Positions 1-9,288 of a stretch of 64,000 nt of DNA are shown here, piece after piece. Both the position numbers and the translations under genes were made by a program. Position 1 is the stretch's first letter; every line of letters begins with the position of its first letter. Origin of the DNA: Helicobacter sp. 'house sparrow 1' (GTDB lineage: Bacteria > Campylobacterota > Campylobacteria > Campylobacterales > Helicobacteraceae); assembly GCF_900199585.1 (NCBI RefSeq), contig NZ_FZQY01000004.1, forward strand, positions 248,001-312,000. The letters run 5' to 3'. The notes below the pieces were generated by a model. The model saw only the letters and a program-made list of their open reading frames with translations. It was not told the DNA's origin and searched no databases.

Positions 1-1
1 A

Positions 2-349
2 CTAATCAATCTCTATCAACATAAGTTTGAGCAAGCTTATTCTATTTATGATACTTTAATTAATAACCTAGGAGAACAGGATTCAAAGACACAATTCTTA
101 GGTTCTGTTGCCTTAATTGGGACGGGTAATTATGATAATGCTACTTTATTACTTCAGTTATCCAAGATGGATTCAGAGGCTAGTTTTGAGACCAAGTATG
201 TTTTAGGTATGCTTTATCAACAAGCGGGTAATTTTAAGGCTGCAGCTTCTCATTATGCAATGATAGCTGGGAAACCATTTAATTCAAATTTTTTTGACTT
301 TGAAATTGATTTGCAAAAAATAGCAGATTCTAAAATTAAAGATGAGTGA
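2..349 (+). CDS. TPR-like repeat protein, C-terminal fragment
   Basis: The reading frame is open from the first bases of the window, so only the last ~115 residues of a longer protein are visible. They look like helical repeats of the tetratricopeptide type, with alternating Ala/Gly/Tyr positions such as YVLGMLYQQAGNFKAAASHY. The gene directly precedes uvrD and overlaps it by 8 bases. In H. pylori a large hypothetical gene sits at this place (from memory). The function is unknown; a scaffolding role is only inferred from the repeat type. The true start lies upstream of the window. Confidence 0.7.
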   Translation, partial: LINLYQHKFEQAYSIYDTLINNLGEQDSKTQFLGSVALIGTGNYDNATLLLQLSKMDSEASFETKYVLGMLYQQAGNFKAAASHYAMIAGKPFNSNFFDFEIDLQKIADSKIKDE

Positions 350-2384
350 TTTATTAAGGGATTTAAATCCGTCTCAACAAGAGGCTGTGCAAATTATTGA
401 TGGACCCTTGCTTGTTTTAGCTGGAGCTGGAAGTGGCAAGACTAGGACATTAACCACAAGACTTGCTTATTTGATTGATGAAGTAGGCATTCCTCCATAT
501 CAAACTCTAACTCTTACCTTTACAAATAAGGCGAGTATGGAAATGAGAGAAAGGGCCCTAAGACTGCTAAAACAAAAGCCAAGCTCACCACCTCTTTTGT
601 GTACTTTTCATAAGTTTGGGCTTTTATTTTTGAGATTTTATATTTCATATTTAGAGAGGGATTTTAATTTTGTATTGCTAGATTCAGATGATAAGAAAAA
701 AATACTAAAAAAATATAATGAAACTTTGCCACTGGGTTACATGGAGCATATGATTTCTAATTTGAAAAACAACTTAGTTCCACCAGAGGTGTTTGCTACT
801 CAGGCAAGAGATCAGCATCAAATAAAGCTAGCAAAGATCTATTTGGATTATCAAAAGACTTTGCAAAATCAAAATCTATTGGATTTTGATGATTTAATTT
901 TATTGCCTTTTATGATTTTGGATAAATACCACGATCTTGCTTTGGAAGTTTCACAAAAGTATTCTTATATTATGGTAGATGAGTATCAAGATACTAATTT
1001 GTTGCAATTTAAATTATTGCAAAAATTGTGTTCAAAACATCAAAATATTTGTGTTGTAGGGGATGATGATCAGAGTATTTATGGTTGGAGAGGCTCTGAT
1101 ATTAGAAATATTCTTGACTTTCAAGAACATTTTAAGGGTGCCAAGATGATTAAACTAGAGGAGAATTATCGCTCAACACAAGAAATACTTGAAGTGGCTA
1201 ATTGTCTGATTAAACACAATAGTAATAGACTTGGAAAAACCCTTAGGAGCACCAAAGGAAAGGGAGAAAAAGTAGAAGTTTTGCACAATAGTGATGAAAG
1301 TATAGAAGCCCTTTTTATTGCAAAAAAAATTGGAGAGTTACAAAAACAGGGAGTGTGTTTAAATGATATTGCAGTATTGTTTAGATTAAATGCACTCTCT
1401 AGATCTTTAGAGGAAGGATTGAATCAATATAAGATTCATTACAAGCTTTTGGGAACAATTCGTTTTTATGAGAGAGCAGAAATTAAAGACATACTGGCTT
1501 ATCTAAGGTATTTAATAAATAGCAAAGATGATTTTTCACTTCAACGCATCATCAATCAGCCAAAAAGGGGTATAGGAAAGCAGACGCAAGATAAAATCTT
1601 TACACTAGCAAAAGAAAAAAATAAAAGTGTATATCAGGCATTTATTGATAAAGATTATGAAGGTTATCTTAGTGATAAAAACTTAAAGGTTTTAAAAGAG
1701 TTTTTTGAAATATTGCAGGACTTAAGAAGTTTGGAGTTAGAATCAGAGCGGTTGTTAAGTGAGCTTTTAGGAAGAATTGATTTGACACAAGCTTATAATA
1801 ATTCTCAAGAAAATGTGGATCGTAGAGGAAATATTAATGAATTTATGGGGTTAATGCGGGATTATTTTATTAAAAATCCTAATGATTTATTAGAAGATTT
1901 TTTAAATTATATTCCTTTACATTCTGATTTGGATAATCTCTCTGATGAAGCAGTTAATTGTATGAGCATACACACTGCAAAAGGATTGGAGTTTGATTAT
2001 GTTTTTGTTATTGGGTTGGAAAATGGCTTTTTCCCCTTAGATAGAGAAGAGAGTAATTTAGAGGAAGAAAGAAGGCTTGGGTATGTTGCTTTTACAAGAG
2101 CAAGGAAAAAGCTCTTTGTATCCTATGTGGATTCTAGATTTTATAAAGGCAGGAGAACGCAACTAGAAAAATCTTCTTTCTTAAAAGAAGCAGGACTAAT
2201 TCAATATCCCAAGCAAACAAAACAGCAAGATAGGGTTATAAAAAAGGGTGTAATGGTATCTCATAAGATTTTTGGCCTAGGTAGAGTTGAAGAAATCATA
2301 AAAAATGGTCAAGATACTATCTTGGTTATTAACTTTGGAGGTTTGAGAAAACCTATTATGGATACTTTTGTAGAGAGGGTATAG
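342..2384 (+). CDS. uvrD: UvrD/Rep/PcrA superfamily 1 DNA helicase
   Basis: ATP-dependent 3'-5' DNA helicase of superfamily 1 (680 aa), expected to act in nucleotide-excision and mismatch-type repair or replication restart. The motifs appear in order: the Q-motif region LNPSQQEAV near residue 9, Walker A GAGSGKT near 30, Walker B DEYQDT near 215, motif III VGDDDQSIYGWRG near 240, motif IV LEENYRST, and the late motifs HTAKGLEFDYVF and YVAFTRAR near 545-590. The length fits the family. ATG overlaps the preceding gene's end, and flgA follows after one base, so it heads or lies within a tight + strand operon. Confidence 0.97.
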   Translation: MSDLLRDLNPSQQEAVQIIDGPLLVLAGAGSGKTRTLTTRLAYLIDEVGIPPYQTLTLTFTNKASMEMRERALRLLKQKPSSPPLLCTFHKFGLLFLRFYISYLERDFNFVLLDSDDKKKILKKYNETLPLGYMEHMISNLKNNLVPPEVFATQARDQHQIKLAKIYLDYQKTLQNQNLLDFDDLILLPFMILDKYHDLALEVSQKYSYIMVDEYQDTNLLQFKLLQKLCSKHQNICVVGDDDQSIYGWRGSDIRNILDFQEHFKGAKMIKLEENYRSTQEILEVANCLIKHNSNRLGKTLRSTKGKGEKVEVLHNSDESIEALFIAKKIGELQKQGVCLNDIAVLFRLNALSRSLEEGLNQYKIHYKLLGTIRFYERAEIKDILAYLRYLINSKDDFSLQRIINQPKRGIGKQTQDKIFTLAKEKNKSVYQAFIDKDYEGYLSDKNLKVLKEFFEILQDLRSLELESERLLSELLGRIDLTQAYNNSQENVDRRGNINEFMGLMRDYFIKNPNDLLEDFLNYIPLHSDLDNLSDEAVNCMSIHTAKGLEFDYVFVIGLENGFFPLDREESNLEEERRLGYVAFTRARKKLFVSYVDSRFYKGRRTQLEKSSFLKEAGLIQYPKQTKQQDRVIKKGVMVSHKIFGLGRVEEIIKNGQDTILVINFGGLRKPIMDTFVERV

Positions 2385-2385
2385 A

Positions 2386-3054
2386 GTGAAGAAGGGTTAT
2401 TTTATTTTTTTCTTATTGATTAATATGGTATTTGGAGGAAATATCGATGAGATTAAAAAACTGATACAAAAAGAATATATGGAGTTTTACAAGGATAATC
2501 ATATTAAAATAGAAACTATTCAATTAGAACTCAATCCATCAACACAGATTGATGAGATTCAAATTCAAAAGATTACATTAAATGATAAAAACTTTTTTTC
2601 CAATGGCGCAGTATTTATTGATTTTATTTATAACAAAAAAAAGTATTCTCATCTACTAAAGTATAAAGTTCAAGCAACTCTTGAAGTATTGTTTTCTCAA
2701 ATGGGCATAAAAAAACATCAAGAAATTACACAACAAAATATCTTAGAAAGAAGAATAGAACTTGAAAGCTTGAGTGCTACACCAATGAGTTTTAAGGAAA
2801 TTGGAAATGTAAGTGCAAAGATTTTTATTCCAAATCAAACAATGATTTATCGCTATCATATTGAGCCAAAAATCTTAATCAAGAAGAATGATACTTTTTT
2901 AGCAATTTATAAAGATGGGCATATCATAATCCATTTGGTTTTGATTGCAAAAGAAAATGGTTCTGTGGATTCTATAATTGAGGCTCTAAATCCAGAGACA
3001 AAAAAATCTGTAAAAGTAAGGGTTTTGCCTGATGGTAATGGAGAGGTGTTATGA
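2386..3054 (+). CDS. flgA: Flagellar P-ring assembly chaperone FlgA
   Basis: Periplasmic chaperone needed to assemble the P-ring (FlgI) around the flagellar rod. It has an N-terminal signal peptide (YFIFFLLINMVFG) and a C-terminal SAF-like half with the family pattern LIKKNDTF ... VLIAKENGSVDSII ... VRVLPDGNGEV. It starts with GTG one base after the uvrD stop. The 222 aa length fits the family. The order uvrD-flgA-ubiX matches H. pylori, which supports the name beyond the modest sequence signature. It overlaps ubiX by an ATGA junction. Confidence 0.88.
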   Translation: MKKGYFIFFLLINMVFGGNIDEIKKLIQKEYMEFYKDNHIKIETIQLELNPSTQIDEIQIQKITLNDKNFFSNGAVFIDFIYNKKKYSHLLKYKVQATLEVLFSQMGIKKHQEITQQNILERRIELESLSATPMSFKEIGNVSAKIFIPNQTMIYRYHIEPKILIKKNDTFLAIYKDGHIIIHLVLIAKENGSVDSIIEALNPETKKSVKVRVLPDGNGEVL

Positions 3055-3596
3055 AATTTGTTGTAGGAATTAGTGGTGCAAGTAGTGTTAATCTTGGAAT
3101 TAAATTTTTAGAAAAATTACCTGCTTATTTTGAGATTTTTTTGGTATTAAGCCAAGGAGCAAAAGAGGTAATTAAAAAAGAAAGGATTGATCTAAAGTTT
3201 TCTAAGCATGTTCAAATTTTGGATTCTAATGATATTGGGGCATCCATTGCATCAGGAAGTTTTGGTGTTTCTAAAATGGCAATTATTCCAACATCAATGA
3301 ATAAACTGGCAAAAATTGCGTGTGGGATTGCTGATGATTTGATTACTCGGAGTGCAAGTGTGATGATTAAGGAAAAAAAAACTTTATTACTAGCACCTAG
3401 AGAGCTTCCATTTTCTTCAATTGCTTTAGAAAATATGTTAAAGCTATCTAAAAATGGTGTAATTATTGCACCTCCTGTTCTTGGATATTATGCAAAGGTT
3501 AAGAGTCTTGAGATGATGGAGGATTTTATTATAGGACGTTGGTTTGATTTACTTGAGATAGATCATTCTTTATATCAAAGATGGGGGATGCAATGA
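3051..3596 (+). CDS. ubiX: Flavin prenyltransferase UbiX
   Basis: Makes prenylated FMN, the cofactor of UbiD-type decarboxylases, from FMN and dimethylallyl phosphate. The N-terminal flavoprotein signature [18 protein letters not shown] and the later [32 protein letters not shown] block are typical, as is [21 protein letters not shown]. The size (181 aa) is right. The start ATG overlaps the flgA stop, and its own stop overlaps the coaD start, so translation is probably coupled. Confidence 0.95.
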   Translation: MKFVVGISGASSVNLGIKFLEKLPAYFEIFLVLSQGAKEVIKKERIDLKFSKHVQILDSNDIGASIASGSFGVSKMAIIPTSMNKLAKIACGIADDLITRSASVMIKEKKTLLLAPRELPFSSIALENMLKLSKNGVIIAPPVLGYYAKVKSLEMMEDFIIGRWFDLLEIDHSLYQRWGMQ

Positions 3597-4081
3597 AAAA
3601 ATTGGCAATTTATCCTGGGACTTTTGATCCTTTAACAAATGGTCATATTGATATTATTAAAAGAAGTAGTAAAATTTTTGATGAAGTGCTTGTTGCAGTC
3701 GCTTCATCAAAAACTAAAAAACCGTTATTTGACTTATCAGATAGGGAAGAAATGGTAAAGCTTGCTATTAAGAAGCTTGCTAATGTGAGATGTGAATGCT
3801 TTGATATTTTATTGGCAGATTTTGCACAAAAGAGAAATACAAATATTATTATCAGAGGTCTTAGGGTTGTGAGTGATTTTGAATATGAATTACAAATGGG
3901 ATATGCTAATGTCTCTTTGAATAATGAGCTTGAAACAATTTATTTTATGCCAAGCTTAGAAAATGCATTTATTAGTTCTTCGGTAGTAAGAAGCATCTTA
4001 GAGCATCAAGGTAAAATCTCTCATTTATTACCATTAGATGTTTTTGAATATATTAAAAACAAGGGGTATGAATGTATGTAG
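3593..4081 (+). CDS. coaD: Phosphopantetheine adenylyltransferase
   Basis: Transfers AMP from ATP to 4'-phosphopantetheine to form dephospho-CoA, the penultimate step of CoA synthesis. The nucleotidyltransferase motif [16 protein letters not shown] sits at the N-terminus and the ISSSVVRSI motif near residue 125. The start at the ATG overlapping the ubiX stop (ATGA) is preferred over an in-frame ATG 12 bases upstream, because it gives the usual [13 protein letters not shown] beginning. CoaBC is also in this window near 12-13 kb. Confidence 0.97.
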   Translation: MKKLAIYPGTFDPLTNGHIDIIKRSSKIFDEVLVAVASSKTKKPLFDLSDREEMVKLAIKKLANVRCECFDILLADFAQKRNTNIIIRGLRVVSDFEYELQMGYANVSLNNELETIYFMPSLENAFISSSVVRSILEHQGKISHLLPLDVFEYIKNKGYECM

Positions 4082-4626
4082 CTTTTGAAGGAATAGATAC
4101 ATGTGGCAAAAGCACGCAAATTGAGCTTTTAAAACCAAAATTTCCTGATGCAATTTTCACAAAGGAGCCAGGAGGTAGTATCATAGGTTCCAAGATTAGA
4201 GATATGCTTTTATCAGGTGAAAAATTAGACAATAAGGCAGAATTTTTTTTATTTTTGGCAGATAGGGCACAGCATTGTTTTGAGGTGATTGTTCCAAACA
4301 AAGATAAAATGATTATTGCAGATAGGAGTCTGATATCAGGGATTGCTTATGCAAAGAATATTGTTTGTGCTTTAGAATATAACCTCTTTGCAACTCAAGA
4401 TATGTTGCCAGATAAGGTGGTTTTATTTAGGATTGGTGAGGAGTTATTAAAGAGGCGTTTAGAAGAAAAGAGACAGGATGTTATTGAAGAAAGAGGAGTT
4501 GAATATTTAATGCATATCCAAGAAAGATTGTTTGAAATTACACACCAGTTGCGGTTGGATACTTTGATTTTAGATGCTTCTCTTTCAATTGAGGAACTGC
4601 ATCAACAAATTATTGCATTTTTATAG
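4072..4626 (+). CDS. tmk: Thymidylate kinase
   Basis: Phosphorylates dTMP to dTDP in the DNA precursor pathway. The P-loop [12 protein letters not shown] is at residues 5-16, followed by [18 protein letters not shown] and the dTMP-binding region [12 protein letters not shown]...[14 protein letters not shown]. The lid region contains ERGVEYL. At 184 aa it is slightly short but within the family range. It overlaps coaD by 10 bases and abuts the next gene. Confidence 0.96.
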   Translation: MYVAFEGIDTCGKSTQIELLKPKFPDAIFTKEPGGSIIGSKIRDMLLSGEKLDNKAEFFLFLADRAQHCFEVIVPNKDKMIIADRSLISGIAYAKNIVCALEYNLFATQDMLPDKVVLFRIGEELLKRRLEEKRQDVIEERGVEYLMHIQERLFEITHQLRLDTLILDASLSIEELHQQIIAFL

Positions 4627-5196
4627 ATGCGCTGTATTATTTGCACTAGAGTGAGCTTTTGCATTATTTGTAAAAAATGCCAAGATGTTTTTTTGGTGAT
4701 CAAGCCAAGTATTAGAGTGTTGGAGGATTTTAAGGTTTATAGTTTTTACTCCTATGAAGAGAATGCTTTTTTATTAAATATGAAGTATGATGCTATTGGA
4801 AGTAGAATTTATAAGATTTTGGCACAGAGGGCAAGTGAATATTTTTTTAATCATCTAAGTGTTAGATTCCCGAAAGATTGCTATGGTGTAGGAATTGATG
4901 ATGACCCTAAAAAGGGTTATTCTCATACAGGGATTATTTTAAAAGGTTTTTCCTCCAAGATTAAGCCCATCTTTGGTGAATTAAGGGCTAAAAATAAAGT
5001 TAAATATGCAGGCGAAAGTCTTAGCTTCAGAAAGAAAAATCCAAAAAACTTTAAATGTAAAGTATCCTATAAAGATCTGATTATCTTTGATGATATTATC
5101 ACTACAGGGACAAGTATGCTTGAAGCAAGAGAAAAGCTACAAAAATACAACAATAATGTTTTATTTGGTATTGTTTTGAGTGATGCAAGAAGCTAG
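4627..5196 (+). CDS. ComF-family phosphoribosyltransferase-like protein
   Basis: ComF/ComFC-type protein with an N-terminal cysteine pattern (CIIC...CIICKKC, residues 3-18) resembling the usual zinc ribbon, and a C-terminal PRPP-binding motif LIIFDDIITTGTSM near residue 150. Family members are needed for DNA uptake and transformation in H. pylori and Bacillus. The gene starts immediately after the tmk stop, the same order as in H. pylori. The family is clear; a competence role here is inferred. Confidence 0.85.
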   Translation: MRCIICTRVSFCIICKKCQDVFLVIKPSIRVLEDFKVYSFYSYEENAFLLNMKYDAIGSRIYKILAQRASEYFFNHLSVRFPKDCYGVGIDDDPKKGYSHTGIILKGFSSKIKPIFGELRAKNKVKYAGESLSFRKKNPKNFKCKVSYKDLIIFDDIITTGTSMLEAREKLQKYNNNVLFGIVLSDARS

Positions 5197-5221
5197 TTCA
5201 AAGTTATTAGCCAAAGTTTTA

Positions 5222-5227
5222 TATAAT
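5222..5227 (+). promoter_or_regulatory. Putative -10 element for the csd3-like operon
   Basis: A perfect TATAAT lies 22 bases before the start codon at 5249, in the only real gap (52 bases) between the uvrD-comF and csd3-glcD gene groups. A GAGG ribosome binding site follows at about 5238. Epsilonproteobacterial sigma-70 promoters usually show a -10 box without a conserved -35. Confidence 0.55.
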
Positions 5228-5248
5228 CAGCCTCTTTGAGGAAAAAAG

Positions 5249-6409
5249 ATGAGAGTTATAACTTTAGTGTTTATGTTATTTTTTTTCTGTTTTGGTGCAG
5301 TTGGAGAGAGGGTAGTGTGGAGCAGTGGGCTTTCTGTGCTGGCATTCTTAGAAAAAAATGGATTACCATTGCGCCTTTATTATAATCTTTCTGCTACGGA
5401 TAAAGAGCTTGCAAGCGAAGTGCAAGTAGGATCTGTCTATTATATTTTAAGAGATGAGAATCAAAAGGTCTTGCAAGTATTAATTCCAATTAGTGAAGAT
5501 GTGCAGATGCATATCTATAAAAACAAAGATCAAAAATATGTTTTGGATTTTATTCCAATTATCTATACTACATATAAGAACACTTTGGTATTAGCCATTC
5601 AAAAATCACCTTACCAAGATATTTTGGAGCATACAAATGATATAGTATTGGCTACAGAATTTGTAAATACCTATCGCAAGAGCATTGACTTTAACAAATA
5701 TATGCTAAAAGATGACAAACTAGCCTTTATATACACGAGAAAATATCGACTTGGAAGAACTTTTTCCACCCCAGAGATTCAATCTGCTATTGTCCAGACA
5801 AACAAAAAACCCCACTATATTTTTAGTTTTGGGGATAGTTTTTATGATCTTAATGGAAGAGAGATTGCGGGTTTTTTACTCGAAATGCCTATAAAATACC
5901 GCCGTATTACTTCAAAATTCTCTTATGGAAGATGGCATCCTGTTTTAAAAAAAGTTAGACCTCATTATGGTGTTGATCTAAGCGCTTCCCATGGCACACC
6001 AATTTATGCTTCAGCAAGCGGAAAAGTAATTTATTCTGGATATCGTGGGGGGTATGGGAATGTTGTAGAAATCTTACATAATGATGGAATTAGAACTTTG
6101 TATGCACATATGAGTAAAAGAGATCCTAAAGCATTTGTAGGCGCAAGAGTAAAAAAGGGTCAGCTGATAGGAAGAGTGGGTAGTACAGGACTGAGTACAG
6201 GACCCCATCTGCATTTTGGCGTGTATAGAAATAATAAACCAATTGACCCCTTAGGGATAGTAAGGACAGAAAAAAATCAGCTCAAGGGGCATAAAAAAGA
6301 AGAATTTCTCGCTTTTGCAAATCAACAAAAAAAAGACCTTGATGAATTAATCAATAAATACGATTTTAGTGAGAAGAAGGCATATATACATACAGAGAGT
6401 TTAGAATAA
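5249..6409 (+). CDS. csd3: M23-family peptidoglycan DD-carboxy/endopeptidase, Csd3/HdpA-like
   Basis: Periplasmic zinc metallopeptidase expected to trim peptidoglycan crosslinks and stem peptides, which sets cell shape in H. pylori (Csd3, also called HdpA). It has an N-terminal signal peptide, a long N-terminal regulatory region (residues ~20-220) and a LytM domain with the metal ligands HYGVD near residue 245 and HLHFG near 323. The 386 aa length is close to the H. pylori protein. The neighbours (NUDIX, PgbA-like, GlcD) match the H. pylori order. The next gene starts inside its TAATG stop. Confidence 0.92.
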   Translation: MRVITLVFMLFFFCFGAVGERVVWSSGLSVLAFLEKNGLPLRLYYNLSATDKELASEVQVGSVYYILRDENQKVLQVLIPISEDVQMHIYKNKDQKYVLDFIPIIYTTYKNTLVLAIQKSPYQDILEHTNDIVLATEFVNTYRKSIDFNKYMLKDDKLAFIYTRKYRLGRTFSTPEIQSAIVQTNKKPHYIFSFGDSFYDLNGREIAGFLLEMPIKYRRITSKFSYGRWHPVLKKVRPHYGVDLSASHGTPIYASASGKVIYSGYRGGYGNVVEILHNDGIRTLYAHMSKRDPKAFVGARVKKGQLIGRVGSTGLSTGPHLHFGVYRNNKPIDPLGIVRTEKNQLKGHKKEEFLAFANQQKKDLDELINKYDFSEKKAYIHTESLE

Positions 6410-7020
6410 TGAAATATTTTAAGAAACCATCAATAAAAGTAGATTTTTCAACAATTTCTTATGGACCTCTAAAAAACCCCTCCTATATACAACTTGCTTC
6501 AATGTCCTTTAAAGAGAATGGAAAAAATAAAAAGTGGGAGATTGCAAGGACATCTGATAGCGTTTGTATTGTGCTTTTTGACACCGATAGAAAATCTTTT
6601 GTTATTGTGAGACAATTTAGACCTGCAGTTTTTTATCAAAATCAAGAGGATGGATATACCTATGAGTTGTGTGCAGGCTTAGTGGATAAAGATAAGAGCC
6701 TGGAGGTTATTGCCTGTGAAGAAGTATTTGAAGAGTGCGGATATAAAATTTCTCCACAAGATTTGTATTTTATAGGAAGCTTTTTTAGTTCAACAGGAGT
6801 AAATGGTAACAAGCAATTTATATACTTTGCTAATGTGAATGAAAAATGTAAAATTTCTACAGGAGGAGGAATCGAAGATGAATGTATAGAGGTTTTATAT
6901 TTGCCATTGCAAGATTCTTTGAGTTTTATTTTTGATCAACAGATTCAAAAAACTACCTCCTTATTTTTAGGAATACATTGGTATTATTGTTTTTTTAAAA
7001 TAAAGGAATCAACAGAATGA
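6409..7020 (+). CDS. NUDIX hydrolase, UDP-sugar pyrophosphatase (NUDT14-like)
   Basis: Likely hydrolyses a nucleoside diphosphate sugar. The region VCIVLFDTDRKSFVIVRQFRPAVF near residue 45 and the box ELCAGLVDKDKSLEV...CEEVFEECGY near 85-112 closely resemble human NUDT14 (UDP-glucose pyrophosphatase) from memory. The Nudix box is a variant: Lys replaces the first Glu and the usual Arg is Glu, but the catalytic EExG core is kept. It overlaps both neighbours by one to four bases. The substrate is inferred. Confidence 0.82.
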   Translation: MKYFKKPSIKVDFSTISYGPLKNPSYIQLASMSFKENGKNKKWEIARTSDSVCIVLFDTDRKSFVIVRQFRPAVFYQNQEDGYTYELCAGLVDKDKSLEVIACEEVFEECGYKISPQDLYFIGSFFSSTGVNGNKQFIYFANVNEKCKISTGGGIEDECIEVLYLPLQDSLSFIFDQQIQKTTSLFLGIHWYYCFFKIKESTE

Positions 7021-7895
7021 AAAAAATATCAAGTTTTTTATTTTTATTTAGCTGTGTGTTTGCAAGTCTGCAAGATAGGTTTGAAACAGAAATACTAAGT
7101 TTAGATCCTAAAGAAAATACAGTTGTCTTTAATGCCAAGGATCTAAAGGTTGGAGAAAGTGGCATTGTTGTTACAAAATTAACGGACTATGCTGGAATTA
7201 TTGCACAGGTTGAAGTTCTAAGGTGCTGCCAAGATAATAAGGCAGTGGCACAAATTAAGCCTTTTGAAGCATTAAAACAAATTTATCTTCCAACCCCTAA
7301 TATTAAGCCAAAAGAAGGAGATCGCGTTGTTTTTAGGAGTTTTAATCAAAAAGCATTTTTAGTGGCTCCCAATCTTGAGTTCTATGAAAGAATAAAAGAA
7401 GAATATAAAGACTTTGATTTTTTAAGTTCAGATTTATTGCTTGGCTATCTATTTAGCTATGGGGAGTTTGATCCTAGTAAATTGTTTTTTAAAAAAGCGT
7501 GCAATGCTTATAGCGCAGGGCTTTTGTTTGTTGTAAATAGGGATACACTTGATATTTTAGATTGTCAAAGTTTTAAGATTTTAGATTCTAAGAAGTTGGA
7601 TACAAGCAAGGTTGAAGATACGCAAATTCCATTTTATTCAAGGATAGATGAAATTAAATCAGGCACACTTTTTAGTTTTCTTCAATCTAAAAAAGCAAGA
7701 TATTATTTTGCCTATTACACCAACCTTTTGCATCCAAATATTCCCTATCAACCCATTATGCTTGAAGAAAAACAAAAACTTGATAAGAAAAAGCTTGAAG
7801 AATTAAAGCTAAAGGAAGCTAAAAAACAAGAGGAAAAGAGAAAGAAAAAAGAAGAAAAAGAGAATAAAAAAAACAAAAAAGAAAATAAAGATTAA
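7017..7895 (+). CDS. pgbA: PgbA-like plasminogen-binding protein homologue
   Basis: Has an N-terminal signal sequence (SSFLFLFSCVFAS), a globular domain of ~220 residues, and a C-terminal tail from ~residue 255 made almost entirely of Lys and Glu with some Asn. This arrangement, and the position between csd3-NUDIX and glcD, match H. pylori PgbA, a surface protein that binds host plasminogen through lysines near its C-terminus. Here the chain ends ...NKD rather than in lysine. Orthology rests on synteny and architecture; plasminogen binding is not shown by sequence. Confidence 0.75.
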   Translation: MKKISSFLFLFSCVFASLQDRFETEILSLDPKENTVVFNAKDLKVGESGIVVTKLTDYAGIIAQVEVLRCCQDNKAVAQIKPFEALKQIYLPTPNIKPKEGDRVVFRSFNQKAFLVAPNLEFYERIKEEYKDFDFLSSDLLLGYLFSYGEFDPSKLFFKKACNAYSAGLLFVVNRDTLDILDCQSFKILDSKKLDTSKVEDTQIPFYSRIDEIKSGTLFSFLQSKKARYYFAYYTNLLHPNIPYQPIMLEEKQKLDKKKLEELKLKEAKKQEEKRKKKEEKENKKNKKENKD

Positions 7896-7901
7896 AAAAT
7901 A

Positions 7902-9287
7902 ATGTTAAATCAAAAACATCTGAGTTTTTTTTCAAAAATTGTTGGCAGGGATAATTGTAAAAGTGATAAACTCTACCTTAAGGGTTATTCTTATGATTCA
8001 ACGCGCCAGATTTTTGAGCCAGATTGTGTAATCTTTCCCCAAAATGAGAATCAGATCTCGCAAATTCTATCTTATTGTAATAAGCATCTTATACCAGTAG
8101 TTCCTAGAGGTGCTGGTAGTGGAATGAGTGGAGGATCCCTTTGCGCTAATGGTGGCGTAGTGCTTGCAATGGAAAAATATTTCAATCAAATTCTAGAAAT
8201 TGATGAAAAAAACTTGACTGCAAGAGTGCAACCTGCAGTCATTAATAAAGTGTTGCAAAATGAGGTTGAGAAAAAAGGATTGTTCTACCCTCCAGATCCA
8301 GCATCTCAAGAATTTAGTACAATAGGTGGCAATGTAGGTGAAAATGCCGGAGGTATGCGTGCCTTAAAGTATGGAACTACAAAAGATTATATTCTTGCTT
8401 TAAGAGCGGTGCTACCAAATGGAGATGTGATTTGTGCGGGAAAAAAAACCATTAAAGATGTTGCAGGTTATAATCTTGTTGGAATATTATGTGGGAGCGA
8501 AGGAACTCTTGCAGTAATTACAGAAATTACACTCAAACTATTAGCAAAGCCAAAAGTTACTCAAGTGATGATAGGTTCTTTTGGAAGTATTCAAGATAGT
8601 ATGAATGCAGTCTATCAAACACTAGCAGAAGGGGTTACTCCTGTTGCAATGGAGTTTTTGGATACACTTACTTTACAAGCACTTAGTGTAAAAATGAATA
8701 AAGAAATTGCCAAGGAAGCTAAAGCAGTTTTGATCTTGCAAATTGATGGGGATATTTTAGAATCTCTTGCTTATCAAACTCAAAAGATTAAAGAGGTTTT
8801 TTTTAAAAATAAATGTTTAGATTTTCAAATTGCAAAAGATCAGGATAAAGCTAATGAAATTTGGTCAATGCGTCGTAATGCTTCACAGAGTATCACTATC
8901 TATGGAAAAAAGAAACTCAATGAGGATATTACTGTTCCAAGAGGGAATCTTCCAAAGTTGCTTGAGGGGATTGAAGAGATAGGAAGAAAATATAATCTTA
9001 AGATTGTTTGTTTTGGTCATGCTGGTGATGGAAATGTGCATACAAATGTAATGATACAAGATTCTCAAGATGAAGAAGAATTGCAAAGAGGTTATAGGGC
9101 TGTAGAGGAAATTTTTAGGCTTACAATTGGATTGGAGGGGACATTGAGTGGAGAGCATGGTATAGGTCTTAGTAAGGCTTTGTTTATGCAACTTGCTTTC
9201 AGTGAAGCAGAAATGAATCTTTTTAAAAATCTTAAAAAAGCTTTTGATCCAAATAATATTTTAAACCCAAATAAAATGGGGCTTTAG
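7902..9287 (+). CDS. glcD: FAD-linked D-lactate/glycolate oxidase subunit GlcD
   Basis: Flavoprotein dehydrogenase oxidising a 2-hydroxyacid such as glycolate or D-lactate (461 aa). The FAD-binding type 4 (PP-loop) domain is N-terminal, with VVPRGAGSGMSGGS near residue 68 and IGGNVGENAGGMRALKYG near 142-158. The C-terminal oxidase domain holds FGHAGDGNVHTNV near 372 and GTLSGEHGIGLSKA near 412. It follows the PgbA-like gene after 6 bases. Which hydroxyacid is used cannot be read from the sequence. Confidence 0.94.
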   Translation: MLNQKHLSFFSKIVGRDNCKSDKLYLKGYSYDSTRQIFEPDCVIFPQNENQISQILSYCNKHLIPVVPRGAGSGMSGGSLCANGGVVLAMEKYFNQILEIDEKNLTARVQPAVINKVLQNEVEKKGLFYPPDPASQEFSTIGGNVGENAGGMRALKYGTTKDYILALRAVLPNGDVICAGKKTIKDVAGYNLVGILCGSEGTLAVITEITLKLLAKPKVTQVMIGSFGSIQDSMNAVYQTLAEGVTPVAMEFLDTLTLQALSVKMNKEIAKEAKAVLILQIDGDILESLAYQTQKIKEVFFKNKCLDFQIAKDQDKANEIWSMRRNASQSITIYGKKKLNEDITVPRGNLPKLLEGIEEIGRKYNLKIVCFGHAGDGNVHTNVMIQDSQDEEELQRGYRAVEEIFRLTIGLEGTLSGEHGIGLSKALFMQLAFSEAEMNLFKNLKKAFDPNNILNPNKMGL

Positions 9288-9288
9288 A

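Noticed and set aside
6044-6051. G-run in the csd3-like gene and C-run in aroC near 21316 as phase-variable tracts
   Set aside because: Only six bases each and within conserved domains, too short for the usual Helicobacter poly-G or poly-C switches.
8883-9191. 102-codon frame on the - strand inside glcD
   Set aside because: It lies wholly antisense to a clear GlcD domain, has no ribosome binding site and no protein-like composition.
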